Positions 1 through 11,100 of a stretch of DNA of 64,000 bases are shown piece by piece. Position 1 is the stretch's first letter, and each line of letters opens with the position of its first letter. The stretch is from Dillenia suffruticosa (lineage: Eukaryota > Streptophyta > Magnoliopsida > Dilleniales > Dilleniaceae): positions 22,284,039-22,348,038 of the forward strand of contig JAVTVX010000019.1 in NCBI GenBank assembly GCA_033439265.1, written 5' to 3'. The translations under genes were made by a program, and so were the position numbers. The notes below the pieces were generated by a model. It was not told the DNA's origin. It saw nothing but the letters and a program-made list of their open reading frames with translations, and did not search any database.

Positions 1-20
1 TGGCTGTGAGGGGGAGGCTC

Positions 21-963
21 ATGACGAACGTAGAAAGAAAGAAGAGGAGGCTCTCGGATCAAGACAAGTGCGAAGTCTGCCGGGAGGAGGAAGAGACGGT
101 CCTTCATGTTTTGCAAGATTGTCGAGAAGCTGAGGAAATGTGGAGGCGGATCATTTAGAGCGTAGATGTGGTGAGTGACTTCTGGGATAATAATGCGGCT
201 GAATGGATCCGACGAGAAATTTAGGGTGAGTTCCGAGTTAAGCCTATGCAAGGAAGTGAAGTTTTTGGAGTGACGCTCTGGTGCATTTGGAAAAGAAGGT
301 GCTGAACAGTTATGGAGAGTGTGTCGACTCCAACTGAGATCGTGGTAACAATGATCAATTGCTTTTGCAGACGGTGGAACGAGGTTCACAGACAGGAGGA
401 TTGCCAGAGTAAGAAAGAAATGATTATTGTCAAGTGGACCCCTCCTATTTCAGGGAAGTTAAAGCTGAACACAGATGGCGCATTTGACTCCATCTCTAGG
501 ATGGCGAGTGGAGGCGGTCTTCTGCGCAATGACGAGGGAAACTGGAAATTGGGGTTCACCCTGAATATAGGGAAGACTGATGTGCTATCGGCTGAAGTTT
601 GGGCTCTAAGAGAAGGGCTCCTGATTGCTAAGCTCAAAGTCCTGCGTAGATTGAAGTGGAAGTGGACAACCTCGCTCTGACTCATATGCTGAAGAAGACT
701 GAGGAGTCTCATCCTCTTGTGCACGTTGTGATGGACTGCCGGCAGCTGTTGAGGGAGTTTGGAGTGACGGAAGTGAAGCACGTGTACAAGGAAGCCAACA
801 AGTGTGCTGATCATCTAGCTAGATTGGGCAAAGCTAGTCCTAATGGGGTGTCCATCCTGGAGAGACCGCCTAACTCTATCTTTTCCTTGCTGAGCGATGA
901 CAAGTGCGGAACAGAGGCCAGAAGGCTCGTGAGAGGTCCTTCGGTGGGCCGTGGGTGTGTGTA
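21..963 (+). pseudogene. LINE-type (non-LTR) reverse transcriptase tail: zf-RVT plus RNase H-like domain, broken
   Basis: Seen: the frame from 21 encodes a zinc-finger-like motif typical of the zf-RVT domain at the end of plant LINE ORF2 (CEVC, then H and C before an EEMW stretch). The same frame then gives an RNase H-like domain from about 468 (KLNTDGAF, GGGLLRNDEG, AEVWALREG). In-frame stops lie at 156, 222 and 303. A one-base loss near 655 moves the reading to another frame (656-963), which carries MDCRQLLREF and the EANKCADHLAR end of the RNase H fold. Known: this layout is that of the C-terminus of plant non-LTR elements and of the many 'putative ribonuclease H protein' relics. Inferred: a dead copy whose upstream reverse transcriptase lies outside the window. 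The four acidic RNase H positions still appear present across the two frames. Confidence 0.82.
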
Positions 964-964
964 G

Positions 965-1383
965 CCCCTTGGGCTGGGTTTGTTTTGTTTGTCTCTTTTC
1001 CTATCAAAAAAAGAAAAAAGAAAAAAGAAACGAGATTAGTATGAAATTTAATTTTCCTCGTGTAAAAAAATTTAGATAGTCAAAAATTTTAAAATTTATA
1101 AAAAAAGAAAATTATAATTACGTATTTTCATAATGCAGAATCAATATTCTGATAAAGAAAAAAGATATCTATATTTAAATAATTTTTTTAAAAATTAACA
1201 CGGCTTGTTGAGTTGGCATTAATCCAAAAGCCCTCCTTTTGGTTCCAGAAAGCCATGACCGAGACGTCATCGACTCAATTATCTCTCTTTCTCCTCTCCT
1301 TTTCCCTTATCTTCTCTTCTCTTTTTCATTTGACTCTTCGTAATCCAATCAGACTAAACAAGCTTTTGATCAGTCAGACAGAG
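965..1383. other. AT-rich gap upstream of the metacaspase
   Basis: Short A-rich and T-rich runs (about 1010-1200) follow the LINE relic. From about 1260 the sequence becomes pyrimidine-rich (TCTC/CTTTTC tracts), as expected for a plant core promoter and 5' leader. No coding potential is evident other than an open frame without an ATG that runs into the metacaspase start. Confidence 0.5.
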
Positions 1384-1775
1384 ATGTTAATGCTGGTGAA
1401 TTGTTCGAATTGCCGGACGCCGTTGCAGTTGCCGTCGGGGGCAAGATCAATTAGGTGCGCCATCTGCCAAGCCGTCACTCACATAGCCGATCCCCCTCGT
1501 GATGCTCCTCCCCCTCCTCCTCCCCCTTGTGACTTCTCCGGCTCCCATCAACATCATTATCAACCACCACCACAACCGCCGTCCCCGTATAACCACGCGC
1601 CACCGGGACCGCCGCCGAACGCGCACGGGAGGAAGAAGGCGGTGATATGTGGGATATCGTACAGGTACTCGAGGCATGAGCTTAAGGGTTGTATCAACGA
1701 TGCCAAATGTATGCGCTACCTCCTCATCAACCGCTTTCACTTCCCCGAATCTTCCATTCTCATGCTCACCGGTAA

Positions 1776-1815
<40 letters not shown>

Positions 1816-4800
1816 GATTCGATGGACTGTTGGTTTGAGCTTAAAGAAAAATACTTAGAAAATGGGGGTCTTGAGGAAATTGGAGTTGACTAGTATCAAC
1901 ATTCCAAGCAATCAGCAAAAAAAAGACGCAACAATCTTTCTCTCTCTCTCTCAAATGGGGGACAAGGGGAACAACCTTTACCTTCTTCAAGTTCTTCAAA
2001 GACCTCTGTCGTTTTTATGCTAAATTTTATTTTATTTTTGGTCATTAATCTTTTTTTCTTTTCTGATTTTTTTATGGCTTTGACTTTGTCTCTCATTGTA
2101 CACTGCATTATAGTAAAATTTATTAATTTTTCTATCAAATTTTGTGATGAATATTGCAGCCAATGCACATTATATTAAATCATAGAGATAGATGAGATGG
2201 TGTAGCTGGTGGAGGATATTTCTCTTTCTCCCTCTCTCTCTCTCTACATTTTTTAATTAACTTAAGCGATATGATGTGCAGAAGAAGAGACAGATCAATA
2301 CCGTCTTCCCACCAAACATAACCTGAGATTGGCTTTATACTGGCTGGTACAGGGCTGTCAGCCTGGAGATTCCTTGCTTTTTCATTATTCCGGTCACGGT
2401 TCTCGCCAGAGGAACTATAGCGGTGATGAAGTTGATGGATACGATGAAACCCTTTGCCCTCTGGACTTTGAGACCCAGGGTATGATTGTGGATGATGAGA
2501 TCAATGCCACTATTGTCAGACCACTTCCTGCTGGTGTTAAGCTTCACGCGATTATAGACGCTTGTCATAGCGGCACCGTACTTGATTTACCATTCCTCTG
2601 CCGAATGAACAGGTTACCTTCTACATAGCATATGTCTAGTTTGTGAAACACTTAACCTATACTTTTGAATGTCATGGCTATTCAGGGTTCTTAACCTTAG
2701 GATGACAGTGACTGCTAATTTCTCTATGATTATTTTCACTAATTTCTTGTACTTGTAGCTTCCTTTTCTATGTCACAGCAATTTTCGTCTAAAAATTTTG
2801 CAAGTCAGACAGAACACGTGCTGATGTTGCTTGACAACTATTGCTTGTCGGTATAATCTCCAGGGTCAAAATGTCTCCCTCCTACACAAGGGATATCTTA
2901 ACTGGAAAGAGAAGAGAGTAAAATGTCCAAAATCAAATCAATTGCTAAGAGCCAAACATATTTTACCTGAGCTAAATAATTGGAATGATGTGCATTATGA
3001 TTGCTAATAAAATATAAGTTTGTTTAACTGAGGTAGAAGTTATTCATTCCTTTTTAGATCTTCAATTGCCAATCCAAGAATTTCCAGGAGGACATTTTTG
3101 GCCTTCACAAGAATTTGGTAGGCTTTATAATTTTGTTCTTTAACTGTTAAATTCTTTTTAAAATTTGATTTCTTAATTGCTCATTAAAAGATAATTTTAT
3201 AATCTAATCTGTACTTAAGATTATATATTTTCAATCCTAAAAAGAGTAATAAAGAATGTGATATGAGCCTTAGTACAGTATCTAGTCAATAGATAATATG
3301 CACGAATTCCTCTCTTCTCTTTTTAGAGTTTTCCCACTCTTAGATCCTAGGTTTGATGGCTCGGAACTTGTTCCCTGACAAGTTTCCTACCATACTTCTT
3401 TCATACGAAAACTACTATTTTTTGAAAATATTTCCTTATTACTAGTTTCTAAATATCTTTCAATATGATTTTTTTCTAATGATATGTACTTTTTAGAATA
3501 ATTCTTTCCAATGATATGTAGTGCTTATCAGAATGGTATTCCCCTTTATACCTTTTGACTTGGCTGTGGCCTATAAACAAATATTTATTATTAAATCCTT
3601 TTTTTTTTTGGGGAAACTATAAAATTTATTACATTTTGATGATTCTATTTATATACATACTCTTGAGTGTTTAGTCACATGATCTATGATCTTTTTTCCA
3701 CAACTCAGAAGAAATTCTATTTATACACATACTCTTGAGCCAAACATATTTCTGGACTTGATAGGGAAGTCTTGGACCTTACCTCCTTATTTAGATTGCT
3801 GCAAGAGTATCATAAATCCTCTCTCTCCAGCAATTCAATTCCAAAATATTTTATTTCCTTGGCTCATTTAATTTGGAAAGACAATTCCTTCCAAAGTTAT
3901 TACTTTCATTTGATCTATAATTCTTACTTGGACCATGATCTACTGCCGAGGAGGAGACCTTTGAAACTCTTTCTCCAGCAATTTGTCTTTCATTCTAGAC
4001 AAATAAAATGTCTTGAAATATTTCTTCATATGTATATTATACAAAAAGAATGATGTATTAGATGAAGGAAGAATATACAAAAACTTATAAGGAAGAAAAA
4101 AAACCGTTGAAGAAAAAAAATCAATGAACTAGTGTCCAATTGCTTTTCAATCCCTCTTCAAATCTTCTAAAACTATAATTTTTATAAATCCTCAAGGCAC
4201 GATCCCATAGAAAAGTATAAAAGACAACTTTTTCTCACGAAAAGTGATATTTCAAGGGTTTGATTAGGGAAAATTACAGTATTTAGCTTTCGCAAATACA
4301 CCATGAGATGGCCAAAATGCACATTTTCACAACAATCAAGCATCCCTTTTCCCTCCAAAACCTCTAAAAATAGTAAGGAACAAGTAAAAGCCTAGAATAA
4401 GATTTCTACTTCTTTCTATATTGCAAGAAAATTGAAGAAAAAGATATACAAGAAACCAAACACTTAAATAATATTGCTACTCCTTTCTATATCTCCAAAC
4501 TGAAGTTTCTGAAAGCCCCTTATTCTAAAGACCACAAGGAGACATCAAAAGATGATTTTATTTCATGGTAAAGAACAACAAATGTATTGATTTGCAAGGA
4601 CCAAAGGCTTGATAAAATGAAGTTTTTCCATTTAACATTCTTCTAACTTACACGTCCCCAAACTTCATCATAAACAAATCGTTCACAGTTCAGGACAGAA
4701 CCAAAGCTCACTGTAGATACCATATTCTGATTCACTTATCCCAAGATGAACTTTGGCTTTGTTCTGAACTGTGAACAATTTGTTCATGATGAAGTTTGGA

Positions 4801-6503
4801 GACACGTGACTCAGAAGAATGTTTAATCGAAAAACATCATTTTATCAACCCTTTGGTCCTTGTGGTTGGAGATGATTGCAGGAACTTTAAAAATCAATCC
4901 ATTTGTTGTTCTTTACCATGAAATAAAATCATCTTTTTTGACATAGGGTCTTTTAAAAACTTCAGTTTGGAGTTTATAGAAATGAGTAAAGTTTATAGAA
5001 ATGAGTTTGTTATTTAAGTGTTTGTTTTTTCTTGTATTTCTTTTTCTTCAATTTTCTTGTAAGATATTAGGCCTTTTCTCTTAGTATTCTTCATTCACTA
5101 ATAAGAAGTCCCTTTGTGTTTAAAAAGAACAAGAAAAAATATGGCATCACCTGGTACATCAAAAATATAGCATTGCCACATTTAGAAGGAAAGAAGTAGC
5201 AAACTGCAGCTTATAAACTTTCATTCTATTGTTGTTTCTCATATTGTTTAAGATATTAAAGTTTCCAATGAATCACTTGGGAGCTAAGTCTTAAGGAAAA
5301 CAATCGTTTGGCAGTGATTATTGATGATTTGCAAATAGTTTCTACTTTTTAGGTTCTAAAGTTGTATATTTTCCTTAATCTTGTAGCCTGGAGTGGCTTC
5401 CTGTTATTCTTTTAATAGATTCTTTGGGGGGGGGGGGAAGAATTGTTTGCATGACGGTTCCATTAAATAAATCTTCATTCCTAACCTACCTTTCTCAAGA
5501 TGATATCTTGTGCAATTCCTGTTGTATTAAAGATGATCATAATTTAATCTTGATTAGGTTTCACATCAATCCTGCTTCTATGTGCGAAAGATTTCCAAAG
5601 TTTTAGAATTGGTTTTGTGCATGTTTGTCATAGGAGTGGGCAGTATGTTTGGGAGGACCATCGCCCTCGATCAGGCATATGGAAAGGAACTAACGGCGGA
5701 GAAGTCATTTCCTTCAGTGGCTGTGATGATGATCAAACATCTGCTGATACATCTGTGAGTAATTAACCTATGGATTGAGCATCTGCATGTGCTCTTTGAT
5801 TTGAAAAGCAACAGTAATTGATTTTGGTGACTTTTATGAGGATAGGCTCTATCGAAGATCACCTCAACAGGTGCCATGACCTTTTGTTTTATCCAAGCCA
5901 TTGAACGTGGGCATGGAACTACTTATGGGAGCATTTTGAATTCAATGCGTTCCATGATTGCAAGTACTGGCACTGGCAGTGACCTTGGTGGCGGTGCTGT
6001 CACATCTCTGATCACAATGTTGTTGACTGGTGGCAGTATTGGTGGTGGTTTAAGACAGGTACATGATCTATGGGTGGACTTGAGCAACAGGTGCTCCTGC
6101 ATGCAAATTCAAAACCCTTCTCTTCCTTGGGGGATGGTGTGGCACAGAATAACCTGAAGCACCTGATCCCCAGAGGACATAAACTGTAGGCATGCTAGTG
6201 GTTCTTAAATTTTATACCACCCCAATGTATTTGGAATTTCAATGATGATTTCTTTTTCATTAAATTATATGGTGGAAAAGTGAATGAATGAATTGCACCT
6301 GGGGTATTGGCATGCATTTTTCCTTTTTAAAGGTTAGATGGTTTTTGCAAATGTATTGAGATTGGCCTATTTTTAGGTGTTTGCTACGAAAATAAGGATT
6401 CCATGATTGTCAACTTACCCTTTTCTGGTTTCTTATCTAACAGGAGCCACAGCTAACTGCTTGTCAGCCATTTGATGTCTATACAAAACCATTTTCCTTG
6501 TGA
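1384..6503 (+). CDS. AMC1: Type I metacaspase with LSD1-type zinc finger (AMC1/MC1-like)
   Basis: Exons 1384-1771, 2282-2612, 5634-5754, 5846-6058 and 6444-6503 join in phase to 370 codons; all four introns have GT/AG borders. The length matches Arabidopsis MC1 (about 367). Seen: an LSD1-type zinc finger (Cys7, Cys10, Cys25, Cys28), a proline-rich prodomain to about residue 80, then the caspase-like p20 region from HGRKKAVICG. The catalytic dyad is His168 in HYSGHGSR and Cys224 in DACHSGT. The end, FDVYTKPFSL, is typical of the family. Known: type I metacaspases are calcium-dependent, Arg/Lys-specific cysteine proteases that act in hypersensitive cell death and protein-aggregate clearance. 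ATG 1384 was chosen because the following residues align with MLVNCSxC of relatives; ATG 1390 is an alternative, and no in-frame ATG exists just upstream. Intron 2 is 3.0 kb and holds a large foldback repeat. The gene ends 1.6 kb from the convergent eIF4G gene. Confidence 0.95.
1779..1811. repeat. (CT)n microsatellite in metacaspase intron 1
   Basis: About 16 CT units start immediately after the donor site of intron 1 (GT at 1772). Further CT runs lie at about 1938-1952 and 2222-2245 in the same intron. Confidence 0.95.
3643..3740. repeat. Short direct repeat in metacaspase intron 2
   Basis: A 28-bp unit (ATTCTATTTATA followed by TACATACTCTTGAG, or CACATACTCTTGAG in the second copy) occurs at 3643-3670 and again at 3713-3740. 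The copies differ at a few positions. It looks like a local duplication. Confidence 0.7.
4390..5075. repeat. Large imperfect inverted repeat (foldback) in metacaspase intron 2
   Basis: Two arms of about 320 bp are reverse complements around a spacer of about 40 bp centred near 4735. Matching landmarks include 4430-4470 (ATTGAAGAAAAAGATATACA) against 5012-5056, 4551-4590 (GATTTTATTTCATGGTAAAG) against about 4910-4935, and 4682-4698 (GTTCACAGTTCAGGACAGA) against about 4758-4775. Long stretches match almost perfectly, with a few indels. Clear terminal repeats or a target duplication were not found, so the ends are approximate. It could be a MITE or foldback transposon, or an inverted duplication of the kind that seeds young MIRNA or siRNA loci. 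It would be transcribed with the metacaspase pre-mRNA. Confidence 0.9.
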
Positions 6504-8105
6504 TTATAGTGCTTCGAGATTGTATCAGAGGTTTTTGCCAGATATTGTTGGGGCAAGTCAGAGGTTTACCTTATGATTATATGCAACGAGAAGGTGCTGT
6601 TTTTGCTCAAGCTGCAATGAAGGTTTTTTTTTTTTTTTTTTGGTCTCAACTATAACTGTAGAGGTGTTGAATACCAGCTTCCTCTATATCTATATTGTTC
6701 AGGCATCTCAGTTGTCTCATGTATGATGTATCTGTGTACTAGCTGATCAACATAATAATATGCTCTTCTCCATTTGATTCTGAATTATGTGAATGGAAGA
6801 AGGGATGCTGAGCTTCAAAGTGTTGCTCTTTTCTCCACCCTTGATCAATTATCATAGATTTGGCAAACATCCTTTTCTATTACTTCTTGCATTTACCCAA
6901 AGCACCTTTGATCAAACACAATCTGCAAAAACCGGGAATTGAACCCAGGGCCCCTACCGGAGGGATATTACCGCATGCTGGATGCCCTAGATGAATTGTG
7001 TCCGATAATTTGATGTGAAAAATATATAAGCTTTTTGAAAATGAAAAGTATTTTTAGCAAACTTCTGCCTTGTTTGTTTTGGCTAAGGTAAAAGGCTAGA
7101 GGGGGCAAAGATCAGCATGATATTATCATGAAATTCTCTACCCATGATAGCAAAATTTTTCCGGTTATTTAGGCACACAGAGGGCTCTTAACTTAGCTCT
7201 GCATAATTATTAGCCATGTCATCTGCATGATCTTTCTTTTTCTACTCTAGTTTCTTTAGTTCAGGATTCGGCAAAGCCATATTCTATCTCTCCAGAAACG
7301 TACGTTTAACCTTGGCATGAAACAGTAAGCGTGCTTCTGGAATCCGTGCTGGCAATGGCATGCTCTGCCTTTACCTTCCCCGTTTTTCTAAAATGATTCT
7401 GCGGAAAAGCTTCGAGCCGAAGCTTGCCATACATAACATGATTCATACAGAGGAGTTGAACAAAGGAAGTAAACACTCATTCTATTAACATGCGAAGTTT
7501 ATTAATGAGATGCCTCGAAGACCTTCCCCTTACACAGAAATGGTCCTTCTCGTAGTTCACCAAAAATCCTTTTCTAAGAGGCCAAACCAAGCCGAGGCAG
7601 AAGCACGATCATAATTGTGGTGCCACGTTGTATAAAATAAAGCATTATTACCCTGCCTTTCAAAGGCGCAGATTTATTATGTATACACATAATCAAGTAC
7701 TTAAATACATAGTTACCAGGACAAGGATGAAAAAACAGTACCCCAAAAAAAAGGACGAGGATGAAAAACTGCTAGTTACCTAAATTGTCCGATTCAAGTG
7801 CATATTCCACTTACAAATTCAAGAGACATGTCCTTGCATTCCAAGAACATCAGGTACCTGGTTGAGCCATTTGCATTTATAAAAGAAAGATGCTTAACTC
7901 AACCTTTAGCAATTGCAGATTCATTTCCCAAGAAATAATATTAAGACATGGAGAATGATAACCCCATATATAATCCCCCACCCATCAAGAAAAAAGACAA
8001 ATATTTGCTGCATATTAGGAAAGTAACCCATAAACCCCCTCCCCTCTAAGACATCAACATTTTTTTTTCCCTTCCTACCAAAGATTACAAGGAGCATCCT
8101 GTCCT
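6504..8105. other. Intergenic space between convergent metacaspase and eIF4G genes
   Basis: This stretch holds the 3' flank of the metacaspase (about 6504-6900) and the 3' flank of eIF4G (about 7500-8105, A-rich on the plus strand). A tRNA-like relic sits at about 6926-7000. No convincing coding region was seen. Confidence 0.6.
6926..7000 (-). repeat. tRNA-derived (SINE-head-like) relic
   Basis: Read on the minus strand, GGGTTCAATTCCCG matches a T-arm / Pol III B box. A plausible A-box region, GCATGCGGTAATATCCC, lies about 30 bases upstream. The D- and anticodon arms do not fold convincingly and no CCA-proximal stem is apparent, so this is a relic and not a tRNA gene. Confidence 0.4.
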
Positions 8106-11100
8106 CTATATAAATTGCTCTAATCCCCTTCCTTTGCAGGGATCTGGTGGCCGGAAATCCTCCAACCGCAAGTTGGAGCTAGACCGAATCTCATTCAAGA
8201 AAGGCTCTCCTCTCTGCAATCTAATGATATCCAGGATGCTTCCAAGAACCTCCGCCGCAAGCCCATTTTCTCGAAGACGTCCCGGCTCCTCCCCTCCTTG
8301 GATTAGCAACTGCCCAATCTCTTTCAATGAGATCACATCATCCAAGACAACTTTGGCAAAAATATGACCAAGAAATTCTGCTGCTCGGGGGGCATCATTT
8401 ACTGCATCCTCCAAACTGTTGAGAACTGATTCAAACCTGGTGGAAGGCAAATCAACACAAGTAAGCAACAAGAATATGCAAAAGCAATAAGCCCAATTGG
8501 CATGAAGCGGAGGCATGTCATGAGATCTTCTCCTTACCCTCTGATGAGATGAGTTTGACTTAACAAACCATCCCGAGGTTTTTCAAGGCTGATAAGAAGC
8601 TTAGCTAGCTGGTCCCTTTCCATCTCCTTCCTCTCAAATGAGTCTAGCACCCATAGAGATATCATTGATGGATAAAAGCCTGGCGAGTTCAGTTCTCTGA
8701 CACATTCTGTGAGTTCCCCTTCATCCTTTGCACTGGATACAAAGCATTTTTTTAGTATTTGTTTACAGAAACTAACATTATTCCAGCACATTACATATCC
8801 TCCAAATATAAAATCAGGAAACATAATACATCCGCACTCAGCATCTCATTACCACCACAAAATTTTCAAACCAAATAACACATGGATGAATATATATGAA
8901 ACCACAGGTGGATACAATCAGCTTGAAAGACTCAAGTGCAATGAATAAAATGGTTGATGGCAAATGCAGTTATTAATATGTTATTATGAAAACAGTAGGG
9001 CTGTATCAATGACTCATCAAGGACCACATTAGCTCTGAGTTGACCCTTCATAGGAATGGCCAAGGAAAAGGGTTGGCTAAAGGGAATGCCGGAGCACATA
9101 GGGTTTCAAAATCTGTATCATGCTGTATGCACACAAGGAGGATTTGTATATAAGTTATTTACTACATACATAAGAGAGTCGGGAGAGTCTCTTATTGCAA
9201 CTATCCTTAAGAAAAAATCCCAACAGTTTCAGGAAGTTTAAAAGAATTATTATTTTTTGTTATTTTTTTTTAAATTCTTTTTTTAAAAAACAATAGGAAC
9301 CTCAGCCACTACCATTTGGGTGCACACTAATAAACCCATCAAGCAACCTCTCACATTTGCAAATATCAAAACCCAAGTGACGAGGTGCATTACAACTGCT
9401 AGAACAATTGGTCGTATTAAAGATTATCAAACATAAACTATAGTTTGTAATATGAAGAAAAGCCAAAGTTATGAGAGACTGTCTTGAGAAGTCTCGACGA
9501 ACTACAAGAAGCCGGACACCTAACATCCATATTTAAATGTTAGATTCACTAGATACGATGATAAAATCCTAAGATATGATATCTTTGATAGTACAGGAGA
9601 CATTGGGTAACAAGTGCATTTTTGGGGCATCCAGCTCAACATAAGGTCATGTGTCATCAAATTATAGGCCATAATGGTTACAGCTCTTGGACAATGATAC
9701 CAACTTTTGCCTCATTTTGCGCCTGCAAGCACTATGACAAAACAACAACAATAACAACACCACCAATCACCTAAGTCTTAATCCCAAATTTTGGGATCGA
9801 CCATTTGATAGACAAATATATAATAGAAGGAAAAAAACATAAAATTAAAATTTGAAAACAAAAATAGAGAAAATAACACTAAAAAAATAAATAATAAAAA
9901 TAATAAAAAAAGAGATAAAAATAAACTCTCCATAGAAATAAAAAGAGATAATTTAATTGTATTGGATTCTCCTACGTCATTCATTCCTATCTAAAGTCAT
10001 CTTCTCAACTAAACTCTAGAAACTCATGTCTTTACTGATAATTTGCATCCAGATTTAAGCCACTCATTCTCCTACGCTCATTCTGTGCCTGCAAGTGCTA
10101 TGAAAAAAGCGAAGAAATTATTATTTAAGCCAAGATCTACAATTGTGATGGGCTTTGTATAACTAGATGCAAAGCTCACTCTTGCATGTTAACCCTTTTT
10201 GCTTGAGCTGTACGGGAAGAAGCAAGTTTAGGAATCAAAACATCCCCAAATCTAGGCTTCTCCTAATTTCTTCACTTTTACAGATGGAGGAACCACCTAC
10301 TTCTTATCCAATTTTTGCACTCCTAGTCCAAACTAATCTGTAGGGGGGGGGCATTATTTTATACAAGTGCACTCAGGCAATACAACTACCTATGGTTCCA
10401 ACCAGCTTTGAGCCTTGAGTAAAGCCAGTAACTGCCCAGATTTCATAAGCTGCCCTGAGTTGATTATATTAACATTTACCATTCTTGGAGCTAAGAGAAC
10501 ATCACAACTCAAGAAACCCATAACTTAAGACAAATTGACTACAAGTCAATCTTATTCCTGTACCCACTTTTAAAATCCCTCCATTATTTCAAAATATAAT
10601 CAAAGACTAAATTATGCAGGAGAAGGCCACTTACTAATATCATGCAACCAAGAAAACAAATAACAAATTTACCACCCCAAATAATTCTTTAACATCATTT
10701 AGTGCACCATTATTCATTTCCCCACATGGCATTGACTAAAGAACCACACTTCGCAGTGTGTTGCACTTGCTATTTGCAAGTTAAGCCTTCCAACAGTCCA
10801 AGTCAAAGATGGATCATGCACCCTCAACTTTTAAGAAGCCAAAAGGCAATAACGAAAGGCAAATACCTGTAGCCTTTCAAAGGGGGAAAAAATGGTGTCT
10901 AAACTCATATTGCATCGATCACCTATTATTAATATTATTTTCTCAGGCATTAAACAGAAAATTTTGCCCCATTCTACTTTGTGAAAACCAAAGTCACTGC
11001 CATTCCATTGAAAAGAACTTCGAAGTGATTCTAAGAGCTCATAAGAAATCAGGAACAAAAGCCTACACCTTCATCCTCACCAACCCATCAAAGAGTATGG

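Noticed and set aside
6926-7000. Possible minus-strand tRNA gene (GGTTCAATTCCC T-arm).
   Set aside because: No complete cloverleaf or acceptor stem; kept only as a SINE-like relic.
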